The notes beneath the pieces are model-generated. The model was given only the letters and a program-made list of their open reading frames with translations, searched no databases and was not told the DNA's origin. Of a stretch of 64,000 bases of DNA, positions 22,601-32,858 are shown piece by piece (the first letter of the stretch is position 1; each line of letters begins with the position of its first letter). The position numbers and the translations under genes are program-made. This DNA is from Limnomonas spitsbergensis (Eukaryota; Chlorophyta; Chlorophyceae; Chlamydomonadales): assembly GCA_037349105.1 (NCBI GenBank), contig JAYJMM010000039.1, forward strand, positions 1,240,001 to 1,304,000, in the 5' to 3' direction.

Positions 22601-25082
22601 CCGGCAGCCCCCTGAAGGTGGTTAAGTATTGCCATTAAGCAGCACCTTTTTGCCAGCTCGGGGTGTTGGATCTGGATCCGGATCCCACTGGATCCACTAT
22701 CTAGATCTCAGATCCCCAAAGGTGGAGACTACTTTCAGGATTTTCCTGACCTCGGTACACTTTGCTGTTCAGACTGCTGTCAGAGTTTCTCTGACCCACG
22801 GTACACTTTGCTGTTCAGATATGAAGGGCACATTTGGGGCATCGGCAGCAGGCTCCTGATCTAATATTATTTTGCTCCCCTCAGGTTCACTGCGGCTCGC
22901 CGCCTCTTCTGGCTCTTCTCCCTCCGTAGTTTTGTTCTACCAGGACCTCTCAACCCTGTTGTCACTCCTGTCACGCCTCCAGGCGCCAGCACAGACACCA
23001 AGTTCACCTGGAGCGGTTACTCCTGGCAGTTGGCCAACTGCTTCTTCACGAGCGCCTACGCGCTGTACCTGCGCAGCGTCATGGACCGCGTCGCGGAGCA
23101 CACCGCAAACAAGCAAAAGATGGACGAGTTTAGCATGGTGTACTACAACAACCTGCTGGTAGGGTGGTAGGGTGTACTACAACAACCTGCTGGGAGGGTG
23201 GTGGGGTGTACTACAACAACCTGCTGGGAGTGTGATATGGTGTACTACAACAACCTGCGGGGAGGGTGATAGGGTGTACTGCAACAACCTACTGGGAGGG
23301 TGATAGGGTGTACTACAACAACCTGCTGGGAGGGTGCTGGGGTGTACTACAACAACCTGCTGGGAGTGTGATAGGGTGTACTACAACAACCTGCGGGGAG
23401 GGTGATAGGGTGTACTGCAACAACCTACTGGGAGGGTGATAGGGTGTACTACAACAACCTGCTGGGAGGGTGCTGGGGTGTACTACAACAACCTGCTGGG
23501 AGTGTGATAGGGTGTACTACAACAACCTGCGGGGAGGGTGATAGGGTGTACTGCAACAACCTACTGGGAGGGTGATAGGGTGTACTGCAACAACCTGCTG
23601 GGAGGGTGGTAGGGTGTACTACAACAACCTGCTGGGAGGGTGGTAGGGTGTACTACAACAACCTGCTGGGAGGGTGGTAGGGTGTACTGCAACAACCTGC
23701 TGGGAGAATAAGAAGGTGTACTGCAACAACCTGCTGGGAGGGTGATAGGGTTTGTTGCCACAACTAGTTGCTGATCGGATGGGACTGCGCTGGTCAGATC
23801 TGTGTGGGATGACTGGGAGATGTGCCCGGGCAGATATGGGGGCTCAGTCAACTATTATGGACTACCTGTCTCCGGGATCCCCAGCGGACGCTGGACTCCA
23901 TTCTAGCCAGAAGTCACATGGGCGCGATTAGCATGGTGTGCGGTGTCAAAAACCGGTCGTACCATGCCAGGGTTCATTCCTGGCCTGTTCAATCCTCTCA
24001 TATGCCCCAGCCAACTGCTGACTCGCCCCCTACTATCCACCCTGCCCCCCCTTCCCGGTGTGCCCAGTCGCTGCTGCCCATCCTGGCCCTCATCTTCGCC
24101 TTCAACGAGCACAAGGTGCTGTTGCAGCAGCCCGCCCTCATGAACCCGGTATTCCTGCTGGTGTCCCTCATGGGCGGCCTCGTCGGCTTTGCGATCAGTT
24201 TCAGCAGCCTCTGGTTCCTCAGCCAGACCACGGCGACGATCTACAGCCTGGTCGGGGCGCTCAACAAGATCCCAGTGGCAGTGGTGAGTGTGGTTGTGAA
24301 GTTTTTGAGAAGTTGTGAAGTTTTTACAGTCCATCAGAGCATCAAATTTGAATGAATTGATGCATGGGACATGTGCCCGTAAACCGGGACAGGCACTTGA
24401 GTGTAGCGGGTTTGCTCATTTTGGTGCGCAACAGACAAGCTTTGGGGGTCTGCGGGCGGCCACCATTGTGCCAGTCGTGAAGCCTGAGCCCGTCTATAGC
24501 CGATGCAGCATGCTGCATGTGCCTTGCTTCACCAAGCCCTGTTGGCCGAGGGCAGGGTTGTACCTGAAGTTTGGCTGAAGCCCTCAAAATTCAGTACTGA
24601 TCGGTCGAAATAGCCCCGGCGTCACTTCCCTGGGTTGGTGTGATGATGAGCATCCAGTCTTTGGTAAGAGAGGAGTGCCTGGCGTGAGCCTTCCAAAAGG
24701 GAACCGTGTCTGTGGATGGCTTTGCTTGCTTGCAAAGAGATGCAGGGACAGCTTTTCAAGTAAATATGTGTTTGGGCCACCACGACAAAAATGTACGTAC
24801 GTTCAGAAAATACCAAACTTGGCCATGCACACCTCGGTGCGCTACCCACCCACAGGCCAGTCCTTGCGCGTTCCATCTTATTGCCTGCCGAGAAGAAACA
24901 CAAGCAACACCCATGACGCTTTCTTTTTGTACCAATGAAACGTAATTCAACTTCTCCTGCTGTTTCTATCGCAGCTCGGCATTCTTGCTTTCAACGAATC
25001 CACGAATCCAAAGAACCTGGCATCCATCATCATGGGCCTGGGTGCAGGAGTCCTCTTCGTGAGGGTGAAGCAGCAACGTTGA
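19613..25082 (+). CDS. GDP-mannose-type nucleotide-sugar transporter
   Basis: Seven exons (19613-19803, 20062-20236, 21447-21538, 22216-22316, 22983-23158, 24068-24283, 24975-25082) join in frame to 352 residues. The order of hydrophobic segments and the motifs SMVMLNKHALASF, IFVGMIGSSFFALR, AVGDVVIYKK, GYSWQLANCFFTSAY and YSLVGALNKIPVA (GALNK at residues 308-312) match the GONST1/VRG4 branch of the drug/metabolite transporter superfamily. GALNK is the GDP-mannose binding signature. The protein should exchange GDP-sugar for GMP across the Golgi membrane and feed glycosylation and scale or wall polysaccharide synthesis. The N-terminus of about 45 residues is polar and cytosolic. Introns are long and filled with repeats, including an array grown from the exon 5 donor. 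Substrate choice is inferred from family motifs only. Confidence 0.93.
20300..20450 (+). repeat. Minisatellite TGCTGTACAGCCTGTG
   Basis: About six imperfect units with a GTACAGCCTGTG core lie in transporter intron 2, shortly after the exon 2 donor. Confidence 0.8.
21565..21785 (+). repeat. G-rich minisatellite GGTGGGGGTGGTTGGAATT
   Basis: Repeated GATCACAGGTGGGGGTGG units lie in transporter intron 3, directly after the exon 3 donor, including a long G run at about 21708-21722. Confidence 0.85.
21825..21990 (+). repeat. Dispersed repeat family 1 copy
   Basis: One of the fullest copies: TTCAGCTACAATTCAGCTAC, a (T/C)GGC(C/G)T...GGCCG block, GGCCGGTCAAGG, then GGCCCAGAAATGGCCGCC. It lies in transporter intron 3. 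Confidence 0.85.
22487..22625 (+). repeat. Dispersed repeat family 1 copy
   Basis: AAGCTACGCCGCGGCCGG, ACCCTGCTGCTTGGG, GGCCCAGTGGTGGCC and GCAGCCCCCTGAAGGTGG appear in family order. It lies in transporter intron 4. Confidence 0.85.
22750..22820 (+). repeat. Tandem duplication GGTACACTTTGCTGTTCAG
   Basis: Two copies of a unit of about 53 bp (CTGACC...CGGTACACTTTGCTG) lie in transporter intron 4. Confidence 0.85.
23159..23755 (+). repeat. 34-bp array, about 17 copies, from transporter exon 5 donor edge
   Basis: Each unit repeats the last 21 bases of exon 5 (GTGTACTACAACAACCTGCTG, coding VYYNNLL) plus intron start. The true junction is CTG|GTAGGG. The intronic units instead read GGAGGG, GGAGTG or similar, so the donor GT is lost. 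Variants repeat in a four-unit order, indicating later amplification in blocks. Confidence 0.95.
24297..24410 (+). repeat. Dispersed repeat family 2 copy
   Basis: This matches the copy at 9258-9360, including ACAGTCCATCAGAGCATCA and GGGACATGTGCCCGTAAACC, with an inverted pair GAGCATCAAATT/AATTGATGC. It starts 14 bp after the exon 6 donor of the transporter. A partial family 1 copy (minus) follows at about 24420-24475. Confidence 0.88.
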
Positions 25083-27361
25083 GGCAGGAGCAGCACCCGC
25101 GCCCTCCTGAGCTGAAGTTTGGCTGTGCTGTCATGCGAGCTCAATGTGTTTAGACCTGGGATTCATGGTGACAGATGATCTCAGATAAGTTATAAATGGA
25201 AATAAACCGGAGCGAGTCAGCATGCCCTGTCGCCTCATGCTTAGCAAGCCAGACGAATATACAATGCGTCCCCTAAGCCAGCATATAAGCGGCTTGTGAT
25301 GCCATCCTTACTGCCATACCATGTATCCGGATAACATTGAGGGGTGACTGAACGGTCATCACATATAAATCTTTACGGGGCTTGAATGTGAGTGGCTTCC
25401 CGGCAATGACAGACCCAGTCCCCACACAAATACTTTATTACTGTAATACTTCATAATCTTCAGATTATGATGTTGGTGGGAAGTTATGTTCCAAAGGGCA
25501 AATGCGATTTACCGACTATCGGGCGCCAATGTGAAGCGCAGCTGAAGGAAGCGGAGCATGACTCTTGGTACATGGGACAGATGCCGGCGAACTGTTTCGA
25601 GATCCAACTAAATTAGGGGGATTGGACAGCCCGATGCCCTCCCCCTAAGCAAGCAACCAACGTAAACTTGTTGCCTTAGTAGTCGTGCGTGCACAGCACT
25701 GACACGGGATTTGTACCTGAAAACCCTGCTGCAAACATCTTCTGATTTCCACGAAATGTAATGAGGCTTGTAGCTTCACTGACCACACCACTTTTAGACT
25801 TAACAAGAGCAACCCTAACAACCAAGATTTGAACTTGTGCCACCAGTTACGGTACTTCAAGCATGTGGCCTTTGTTCAGCTGGGTAAGGTGGCCTTGACA
25901 TGGCATATTGGCAAATGGAAACGAGGGTTACCCGATACTCTGGCAATTAAGCACGCATGGCTTAAGGGCGTAGAACACCTGGATCAATCTACCTAATCAT
26001 CATTCATCAACCACAGATATCACGACCACATCCTCCAACCCGAGAATAGTGAGGCTTTTTGAGGCAGTCACTCAAAACCCTCCTCGTTGAGAGATGGTCA
26101 GGGTCCCACAACCCTTTTCTTCAGGTCACAGGTCAATGACGTCATACCTCTGGGCCCTGCTCCAGAAGGCTCCGCCGCGTGGGCGCCCAGCTGTCCAGGT
26201 CACAGATATGATCGGATGACCCACCTTGCCACAAACGGAGACCCAAGAGCGCCAGGGCATTTCATCCTGCATCCGCTAGCCACGCAGTTGTCACGTTTGT
26301 GTACGAGATGATAAATCGGCCAAACCGTAAGGTGCCCACGTCAGAGTTAACGTCCCCAGGTCAATGACGTTGCACCTGTGGGCCTTGCTCAAACAAACGC
26401 TCGGTCTCGTTGGCATCCAACTGCCCCTCCCATGCACAAGGTGTACTCCCTGATTTTGGCGACGCCCAGCGCATTTTTGCTCCCTCAGCAGCGGACCAAC
26501 AACCGCACTCTATGACCATGGTGAGTTTTTAGTGGTTAGGAAGTTGTGGCCCATAGTGGCAGATGTGCAACAACGAGCACCATACCAGTATATGCACGGC
26601 ATCCACAGTGGCATACTGCCATAACCTCCCTAACAGCTTCCACATCATCAACCATAGCATGTCAGCACCAGGACGGGATGTGCTCACAGAGAGTGTGGGA
26701 ACTACAAGTGAGGCCTCCGCACCCTTGGCTCCATGCAGCTGTGCATGCAGGCAGTGGGGATCGACCCGAAAGGATTCAGAGGGGCGAAAGCGTCTCAAAT
26801 CCATTGTCCACAATCTATCTCACTGCTGAAGGCATTTGGCAAAGCACCTGTCTACCTGCACAGTGGTTAAAGCAGCAGGCATAGACATTGGACAAAAAGT
26901 AGACATGCACAGATGACAAAAAGCTGGCTTGCACAGTAGACGAAGCAGCAGGCAGGCGCACTGCGGGGCACAGTATTTGCAGGTTACCGGTAGCCGTGAA
27001 TCCTTTGACTGACAGGAGCGGTGGACAGGCACGAAGAATCTGTGCAACGCATAATCGGGTTTGGATGCAGCCGACTAGCGCTTGACAAGAAAGACATATG
27101 TGGCGAGGTGAGCTCTCTGCTGCCCTCTCTGCTGCTGCCCTTCGAAATGTCAAGAATTGGCTCGAAAACTGAAAATGCCGTACTATCTCTTATACGTCCA
27201 ACTGGAGGGCTCCAGCGGGTCAGAGAGTCTCTGCAGCGGGTTACTAAAACTTGTCGCGTACGGACTGTGACTGACTAGTCCTCCTCCGTGCGTCACCTTT
27301 CTTTAGCTGGTGCGGCACTGTTATTGCCAAACCTTACTGACGAAATACAGCATAGGCCATC
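25083..27361. other. Intergenic, no gene recognised
   Basis: The stretch contains the 3' flank of the transporter, two family 3 repeats (about 26125-26200 and 26355-26425) and the 5' flank of the eIF2 alpha gene. Short open frames here show no recognisable motif. Confidence 0.6.
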
Positions 27362-30300
27362 ATGGCAACTCATCAGGATTCTCGCATGTATGAGAGCAAG
27401 TACCCCGAAGTGGACGACTGTATCATGGTGCAAGTCAAGTCGATAGCTGAAATGGGAGCGTACGTGTCTCTCCTCGAGTACAACGGAATCGAAGGCATGA
27501 TCCTCTTGTCAGAGTTGTCAAGACGGCGTATTAGATCTATTACAAAGCTCATAAAGGTTAGCTTGCCCCCTGTCCTGTTGCTAATTGAGAATTCCGTTTT
27601 TCAATTTGGAAGTTCTGTTCGTTTCCTCCTCGGTGGTTCCATGAAACGGGTTTGACGGCTGCATGACATCGTCGACGTTTACACATGGCAGGTTGGGCGG
27701 CAAGAGCCCGTCATGGTGTTGCGTGTGGATAAGGAGAAGGGCTATATCGATCTGTCTAAGCGGTGAGTGAAACCATGGGAGAGCATGTGACAGCCCCCCC
27801 GATAACTTCAATGTGACGCTGGGATCATGATATCCCAGGCGCGTGGCTGCTGAAGACATTCAGAAATGCGAGGAGAGGTTCAACAAGTCGAAGATGGTGC
27901 GGATTTTAAATGCAGCACGTCTTGGTACAACGAAAAAAAACATGCCTGTGCAAGCTCTGAAAAACAGCATCCTGTCCTCAGGTGCACTCTATCATGAGGC
28001 ATGTCGCAGAAACTACGCAGGCAGATCTGGAGGTGAGGGCGAAGGGGCAACACTTGCACAGTGAAGTAGTTGAAAGAAACGGGCTCTGCTCATGCTCCGT
28101 CACGCCCTGCCCCATGCGGTCTCCTCCATGTGGGGATCACCGGTGAACACCACGCATACTGGCCTGCATCACCTTGCGTTTCGAATTCCGATTTAGAGGT
28201 TTTAATCATGCAGGACTTGTACAAGAGCGTTGCATGGCCTCTCTATCGCATCTTTGGCCACGCATTTGACGCCTTCAAGGTTACAGTATCGGATGAAGGG
28301 GAGGCAATCTTCAACCGGCTTGTGGAGGATAACGGTGGTGCGCCCATTGAGGTTTTGACACTGCAGGTGGGGCTGGTTGGGGTTGTTTGGTCATCTTGTT
28401 TATAATGTTCCTGTGAAGGAAATACCATTTTCAACCGCCTTTTGTAGGCCAATGTTGGTGTCCCCGTCGAGGTTTTCACAGGCTGGGCCTGGTGGGCCTG
28501 GTTGAGGTCCAGAGGTCCTGTCCTTTGGAGGACAATGTTGATGAGCCCATTGAGGTTTTGACAGGGCGGGCCTGGTGGGCAGGAGGGTCTGGTTGAGGTC
28601 CAGAGGTCCTGTCCTTTGGAGGACAATGTTGATGAGCCCATTGAGGTTTTGACAGGGCGGGCCTGGTGGGCAGGAGGGTCTGGTTGAGGTCCAGAGGTCC
28701 TGTCCTTTGGAGGACAATGTTGATGAGCCCATTGAGGTTTTGACAGGGCGGGCCTGGTGGGCAGGAGGGTCTGGTTGAGGTCCAGAGGTCCTGTCCTTTG
28801 GAGGACAATGTTGGTGTCCCAGTCCAGGTTTTCACGGGGGGGCCTGGTGGGCAGGAAGGTCTGGTTGGGTGACGTGGGTATTTTCTTTATAATGGTCCGC
28901 TGCTGTGCAACGATCTGGGAAATTTGCATGAACAAGTGCTCGCAGTGTTGATTGGAGTGGTTGGCATGGCATGATCACCTGTCCATTATGCCGGTAGTAA
29001 TGGCCAATTGGACAAGTATGGGTAGAATATTGCACGGCATTTTATTTTGTCTGAGGAGGTGCATGGCGAGCGCACAAAGACAAATTGTTTGCTTCTTTCC
29101 ACTGGACCAGGTCAAGGAGGCTCTCCTTAAGAACATCAAACGGCGCATGACTCCGCAACCGCTCAAGATCCGCGCCGACGTGGAGCTCACGTGCTTTCAT
29201 TATGACGGCATCGAGCACATCAAGACAGCCATGCGCGCCGCCGAGGCCATGAGCACAGAGGAGTGTCCGGTGAAGATGAAGCTGGTAGCGCCCCCACTGT
29301 ACGTGCTCACGACGCAGACGTTGGACAAGACAAAGGGCGTGGAAGTGCTCACGATAGGTAAGAGATGACTGGTACGGAGTGGAGTGTGTGCAGGGACGAA
29401 GCAAAGGATGAGGTAGGGATGAGGCTAGGTGAGCAATGAGTTGCTCAGGATGAGTGCGCGGCAACTATGACAGGAAGGTGTGTGAAGTGAGGCAGACGTT
29501 GAAGGTACGTGACCAATGACTGGTACAGGGAGGAGTGTTTGTCCTGATTCTGCCGTTGCTGGTAGGGTTGCTGCTGCCCCTGTGCCGTTGGTTGGTTGTA
29601 GCTGAATTGTGGCTAGATTGTAGCTGCGCCGTGGAAAATTAAACAGGAGAGCACATGTCAGCCCAGGTTTGATACCATACAGCATTCGCCGGCTTCGAGG
29701 CAGCAGGTATGGCCTCTGCCAGTGTCTCTTTTTTTGGCTACGAAGCCACCTTCAAAGCCACCAGGCAGCCCCGCAGCCGCCAAAAGCCCGTTTGAGACCT
29801 CAGTTGGGCTGGTCTACGGCTGGCGGCCCAAGCAGTAGAGCTGGTCACGAATGGGGACTCCGGCCGGAGGCCGGAGTGTAGCTGACATGTACTGGAGTCA
29901 CGAAAAAAGAATCACTGGCCTCGGCAGGAGGGTAACGTTCTGCTGGAGATACGGCGTAAGCTTCATTGACACCATTAAGTTTTCATTCCTTGCAGCGTGC
30001 GAAGCGTGCGGCAAGAGTATTTAGACAATGAGTTTTCACTCCCTACAGCGTGCGAAGCGTGCGGGAAGAGTATCGAGAAGAGCAAGGGCAAGCTGCTGAT
30101 CAAGGAGGCAGCACGGGCGGTTTCGGAGCGCGATGACCGGCTGCTGGCTGAGAAGATGGAGGCGCTAGAGAATGCGAACAAGGAGGTGGGTTTGAGGAGC
30201 TGGCAGTTTGGCTATTTGAGTTTAGGGTTTTGGGTCTAAACCCTAAACTCAGCCACCTTTGGGGGGACGGCTGGGCAGCCTCCCTTTGGGTGAATGGGGA

Positions 30301-30804
30301 CCAGACCTTGATCAGGCTGCGTCCGGTGGCGGGAGTAGTAGGGCTTGCTGCACCGGGCCCCCACGGCTTGGGCCGTTTGTATAGCTGCAACGCCTGGATA
30401 ATGCTTTTGTGTAACTGCGCCCTGGAGAGACCCCCTGCATCCTCATGAATGACCCGCGTTGTTGCATGGAGCTCTTTGCCCTCAACTATGCGACGTGCAA
30501 GTCTGATCATGTGTTTGTTGATCGGCTACCTGGAGGTGCAGACGCAAAGGTACAGCAAACATTTTATACGCACTCCATTCATGCAAATTGTACAGGTAAA
30601 ATAAGGCATGTTTACTGAACGTCAAAGGTTGGACGGGCGACGAAGGTCAGACCAACCGGAGGAAATAAACGCCGGATCCCTTGTCTAGCTCACCGAGTAT
30701 ATTGCTCCTCGCAGGTTGATGGCGATGCCGACTCTGATGACGAAGAGGAGGAAGGCATGGGGGACATCGACGTAGAATCGGGGCCTGCCATTATTGATGT
30801 GTAA
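27362..30804 (+). CDS. Eukaryotic translation initiation factor 2 subunit alpha
   Basis: Eight exons (27362-27556, 27692-27762, 27839-27896, 27982-28032, 28214-28366, 29111-29357, 30049-30185, 30715-30804) encode 333 residues, close to the plant length. The S1 RNA-binding domain comes first ([32 protein letters not shown]). It contains the kinase target loop [11 protein letters not shown] with Ser53, equivalent to the regulatory Ser51. The helical domain and the C-terminal domain ([35 protein letters not shown]) follow, then an acidic tail ([14 protein letters not shown]) typical of plants and algae. The protein delivers initiator tRNA to the 40S ribosome as part of eIF2, and phosphorylation of the conserved serine would slow initiation. 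Exon 7 has a duplicated upstream acceptor at 29995. The model uses 30048 because the upstream copy runs into a stop. Confidence 0.97.
28440..28860 (+). repeat. 91-bp array from eIF2 alpha exon 5 donor edge
   Basis: Five intronic units start near 28440, 28528, 28619, 28710 and 28801. Each contains a diverged copy of the exon 5 end (GAGGACAATGTTGATGAGCC and CATTGAGGTTTTGACA against exon GAGGATAACGGTGGTGCGCC and CATTGAGGTTTTGACA) followed by a GGCCTGGTGGG intron-like part. The donor CAG|GTGGGG is not kept in the copies. Confidence 0.88.
29725..29905 (-). repeat. Family 1 copy, inverted-repeat (MITE-like) subtype
   Basis: The copy is bounded by TTTTTTTGGCTAC on the left and GTAGCTGACATGTACTGGAG with CGAAAAAAG on the right, forming terminal inverted repeats of about 15 bp. 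It has no coding capacity. Related to the copies at 50165 and 51450. It lies in eIF2 alpha intron 6. Confidence 0.7.
29984..30070 (+). repeat. 53-bp tandem duplication of the eIF2 alpha exon 7 acceptor
   Basis: The sequence AG|CGTGCGAAGCGTGCGG.AA and its pyrimidine-rich lead occur at 29996 and again at 30049. Both AGs are intact. The upstream copy reads into TAG at 30022-30024 in the joined frame, and the 53-bp offset also breaks frame. Confidence 0.95.
30215..30400 (-). repeat. Telomere-like inverted pair followed by family 1 copy
   Basis: GAGTTTAGGGTTTTGGG and CTAAACCCTAAACTC (30218-30250) form an inverted pair directly after the exon 7 donor region. A minus-strand family 1 copy follows (GGGGACCAGACCTTGATC, GGGCTTGCTGCACCGGG). 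Confidence 0.8.
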
Positions 30805-32858
30805 TGGGTGCATTTCTGAGGGGTGATTTCATGTGCCACTAGGGTCCCTAGATAGTGTGATTGCTTTGGCAGAGATGCCGGGTTGATTTCCTGAACTGTC
30901 GCAAGGCCATGAGGTGCATGAAACACACACTGAATGGTTTTTGTGACAACATTTTTTTGTCTGCTGAGAAGGTTTTGCTGGGAACAATTTATTAACAAGC
31001 CTGTGAGTACCTAAGAGGGGAGTGCCGCGTGAGGACAAACGGCATTCGAACAGAAGCGAGCCTTCCATCACTTCATAGTGTGTTGGGGGCTTTCCCCAAT
31101 ATGAACGGATGTTCCACTCTGTACTGGCTTCCTTTTTCGGGTGGGCCACAATGACTGCACGAGTCACAGTCAGGGGGCTGACGGGTGGCGTATATGGAGA
31201 TATACCAGCCCTAGTCACAGAGGAGGGAGGCTTCCTCAAGCCCTTAAGGAAGATATCTCCTGGAGTTCTTGGATTCCTACGCCTTCATGCTCTGATTTAC
31301 ATTTTCATTGAGGTTTGAGCGATTACACCGTGAAATGTTGCAACGTAAAACCAGGGGGTAAAACGGTGCGAGACACCGGAATAGCAGTCCTGGTAACAGC
31401 ACAAAAACACACCACAACTGCAAGAAACGTCCCAAATCCACAATTTCTCCTGAAATTGATCAGTTTGCAACGGTGCATAACTGCTGGGCCCTGCTGAACG
31501 CTCGGCCGCTTGTGGCTGTTGGGGAATGACTGAGCTCAATTTCAGCTGCCATGCTGTCATACCATGGTGCGGCCGTATACTGCCGCAACAGTGAATTTCC
31601 CAACATTGATGAGTTTATGCATTACCGTTCGTGAACCTGTGAAAATATAACATAACCAAACTGAGCGATGTATCAAGCTCCTGGGCCTCCATACTTTTTT
31701 TCAGTATGCTACACTGTTACTGGATGTTGATGCCTTCTGGCAAATTGGCAATGCCTTCTGGCATTTATTGCAATGGCCCGTTTCGGCTGCAAGCCAGACA
31801 CTTCTTCAAGAGAGCTCCTAGCATTCATTCAAGCCTGAGTGACCGGTACATAGCCATCTTCTTCAATTCCCATTCTAGCCAATGGGGCCTTCCTCCACTC
31901 TGTCCATCTGCACCTTGCCACACATGAGACCATGGGGCATGAAACTACCCCTTTCTTTTGGGGATGGTACCGAGGGGGAAGCAGAAAAATAAATCAGGGA
32001 CCCCATCACCCCTACTTCTCCAAAACGCATCCGCTTGACATGGAAGTTGCACCTTAGGACTTCTCGGAGGGTATCTCGGCTTCAAGAAATAGGCCAATTT
32101 CTTGTAGGGGCTTGGACCCCCCCGTCTAGTTTGACATGCGTTGACCGGGTACTTAATGTTGACCATGCACAGGGGGGCGTTGGTAAGCCCTGGTCCTGCT
32201 CTATGAAGTGAGATCTTCATATCATGCAGTTTTCCCGGGGTAGAGATGTTACTTGTAAATAGGCTTTTGTGAGAACCACGAAATCCTCATCGTTTGGCTC
32301 TCTGCATCTCAGTCACCTTCGCGTCAAAAGACATTTTATATAAGACCAGATATGCAAAGCTCTGCAATTTACGATGATGGGGTGTTTCCAGTAGTTCTTT
32401 GCCCCCCCCATCGGATGGTACTTATATTCCTCCTTTTTCCGTTTGCTCCTCTCCCTTCTCCTCTAGCTCCTTTTCTTCCCGACCAGACAGTCAGGCGCCC
32501 ATGCGTATGACCCTTTGCAGCAAGGCCCAGAGGTGTCATGTCATTGTCATGAATGTACCGTTGAGGTCAGTACTTACTGTTCAGTAAGGACTGACCTCAC
32601 AAAACTGCTGCACACTTTTTCAGGCTCATGTTACGACTTCATCGCTAATCATACTATTACAATCCGTACGCTATCAGGATATTTGTAAGGCAAACCGGTG
32701 CCAGCACTGAAATCCTGCTTCAACAGTCCCTCATTTATACAACCCTCGGACTCAATTCAACGACAGGTCACAGCCACAATCTACATGATCACCCAATTAT
32801 CCACAAGTACATATCAGGCCAGCCCATGGGCAGACGTGGCAGCCCATCCGGGTACAAC
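30805..32858. other. Intergenic between convergent genes
   Basis: The stretch contains 3' flanks of eIF2 alpha (plus) and ribonucleotide reductase (minus). Family 3 repeats lie at about 31485-31545 (plus) and 32410-32560 (minus). No coding exon was recognised. Confidence 0.6.

Noticed and set aside
28243..28935. Minus-strand frame of 230 codons with repeated blocks
   Set aside because: It runs through the 91-bp intronic array of eIF2 alpha; all three frames are open for the same reason.
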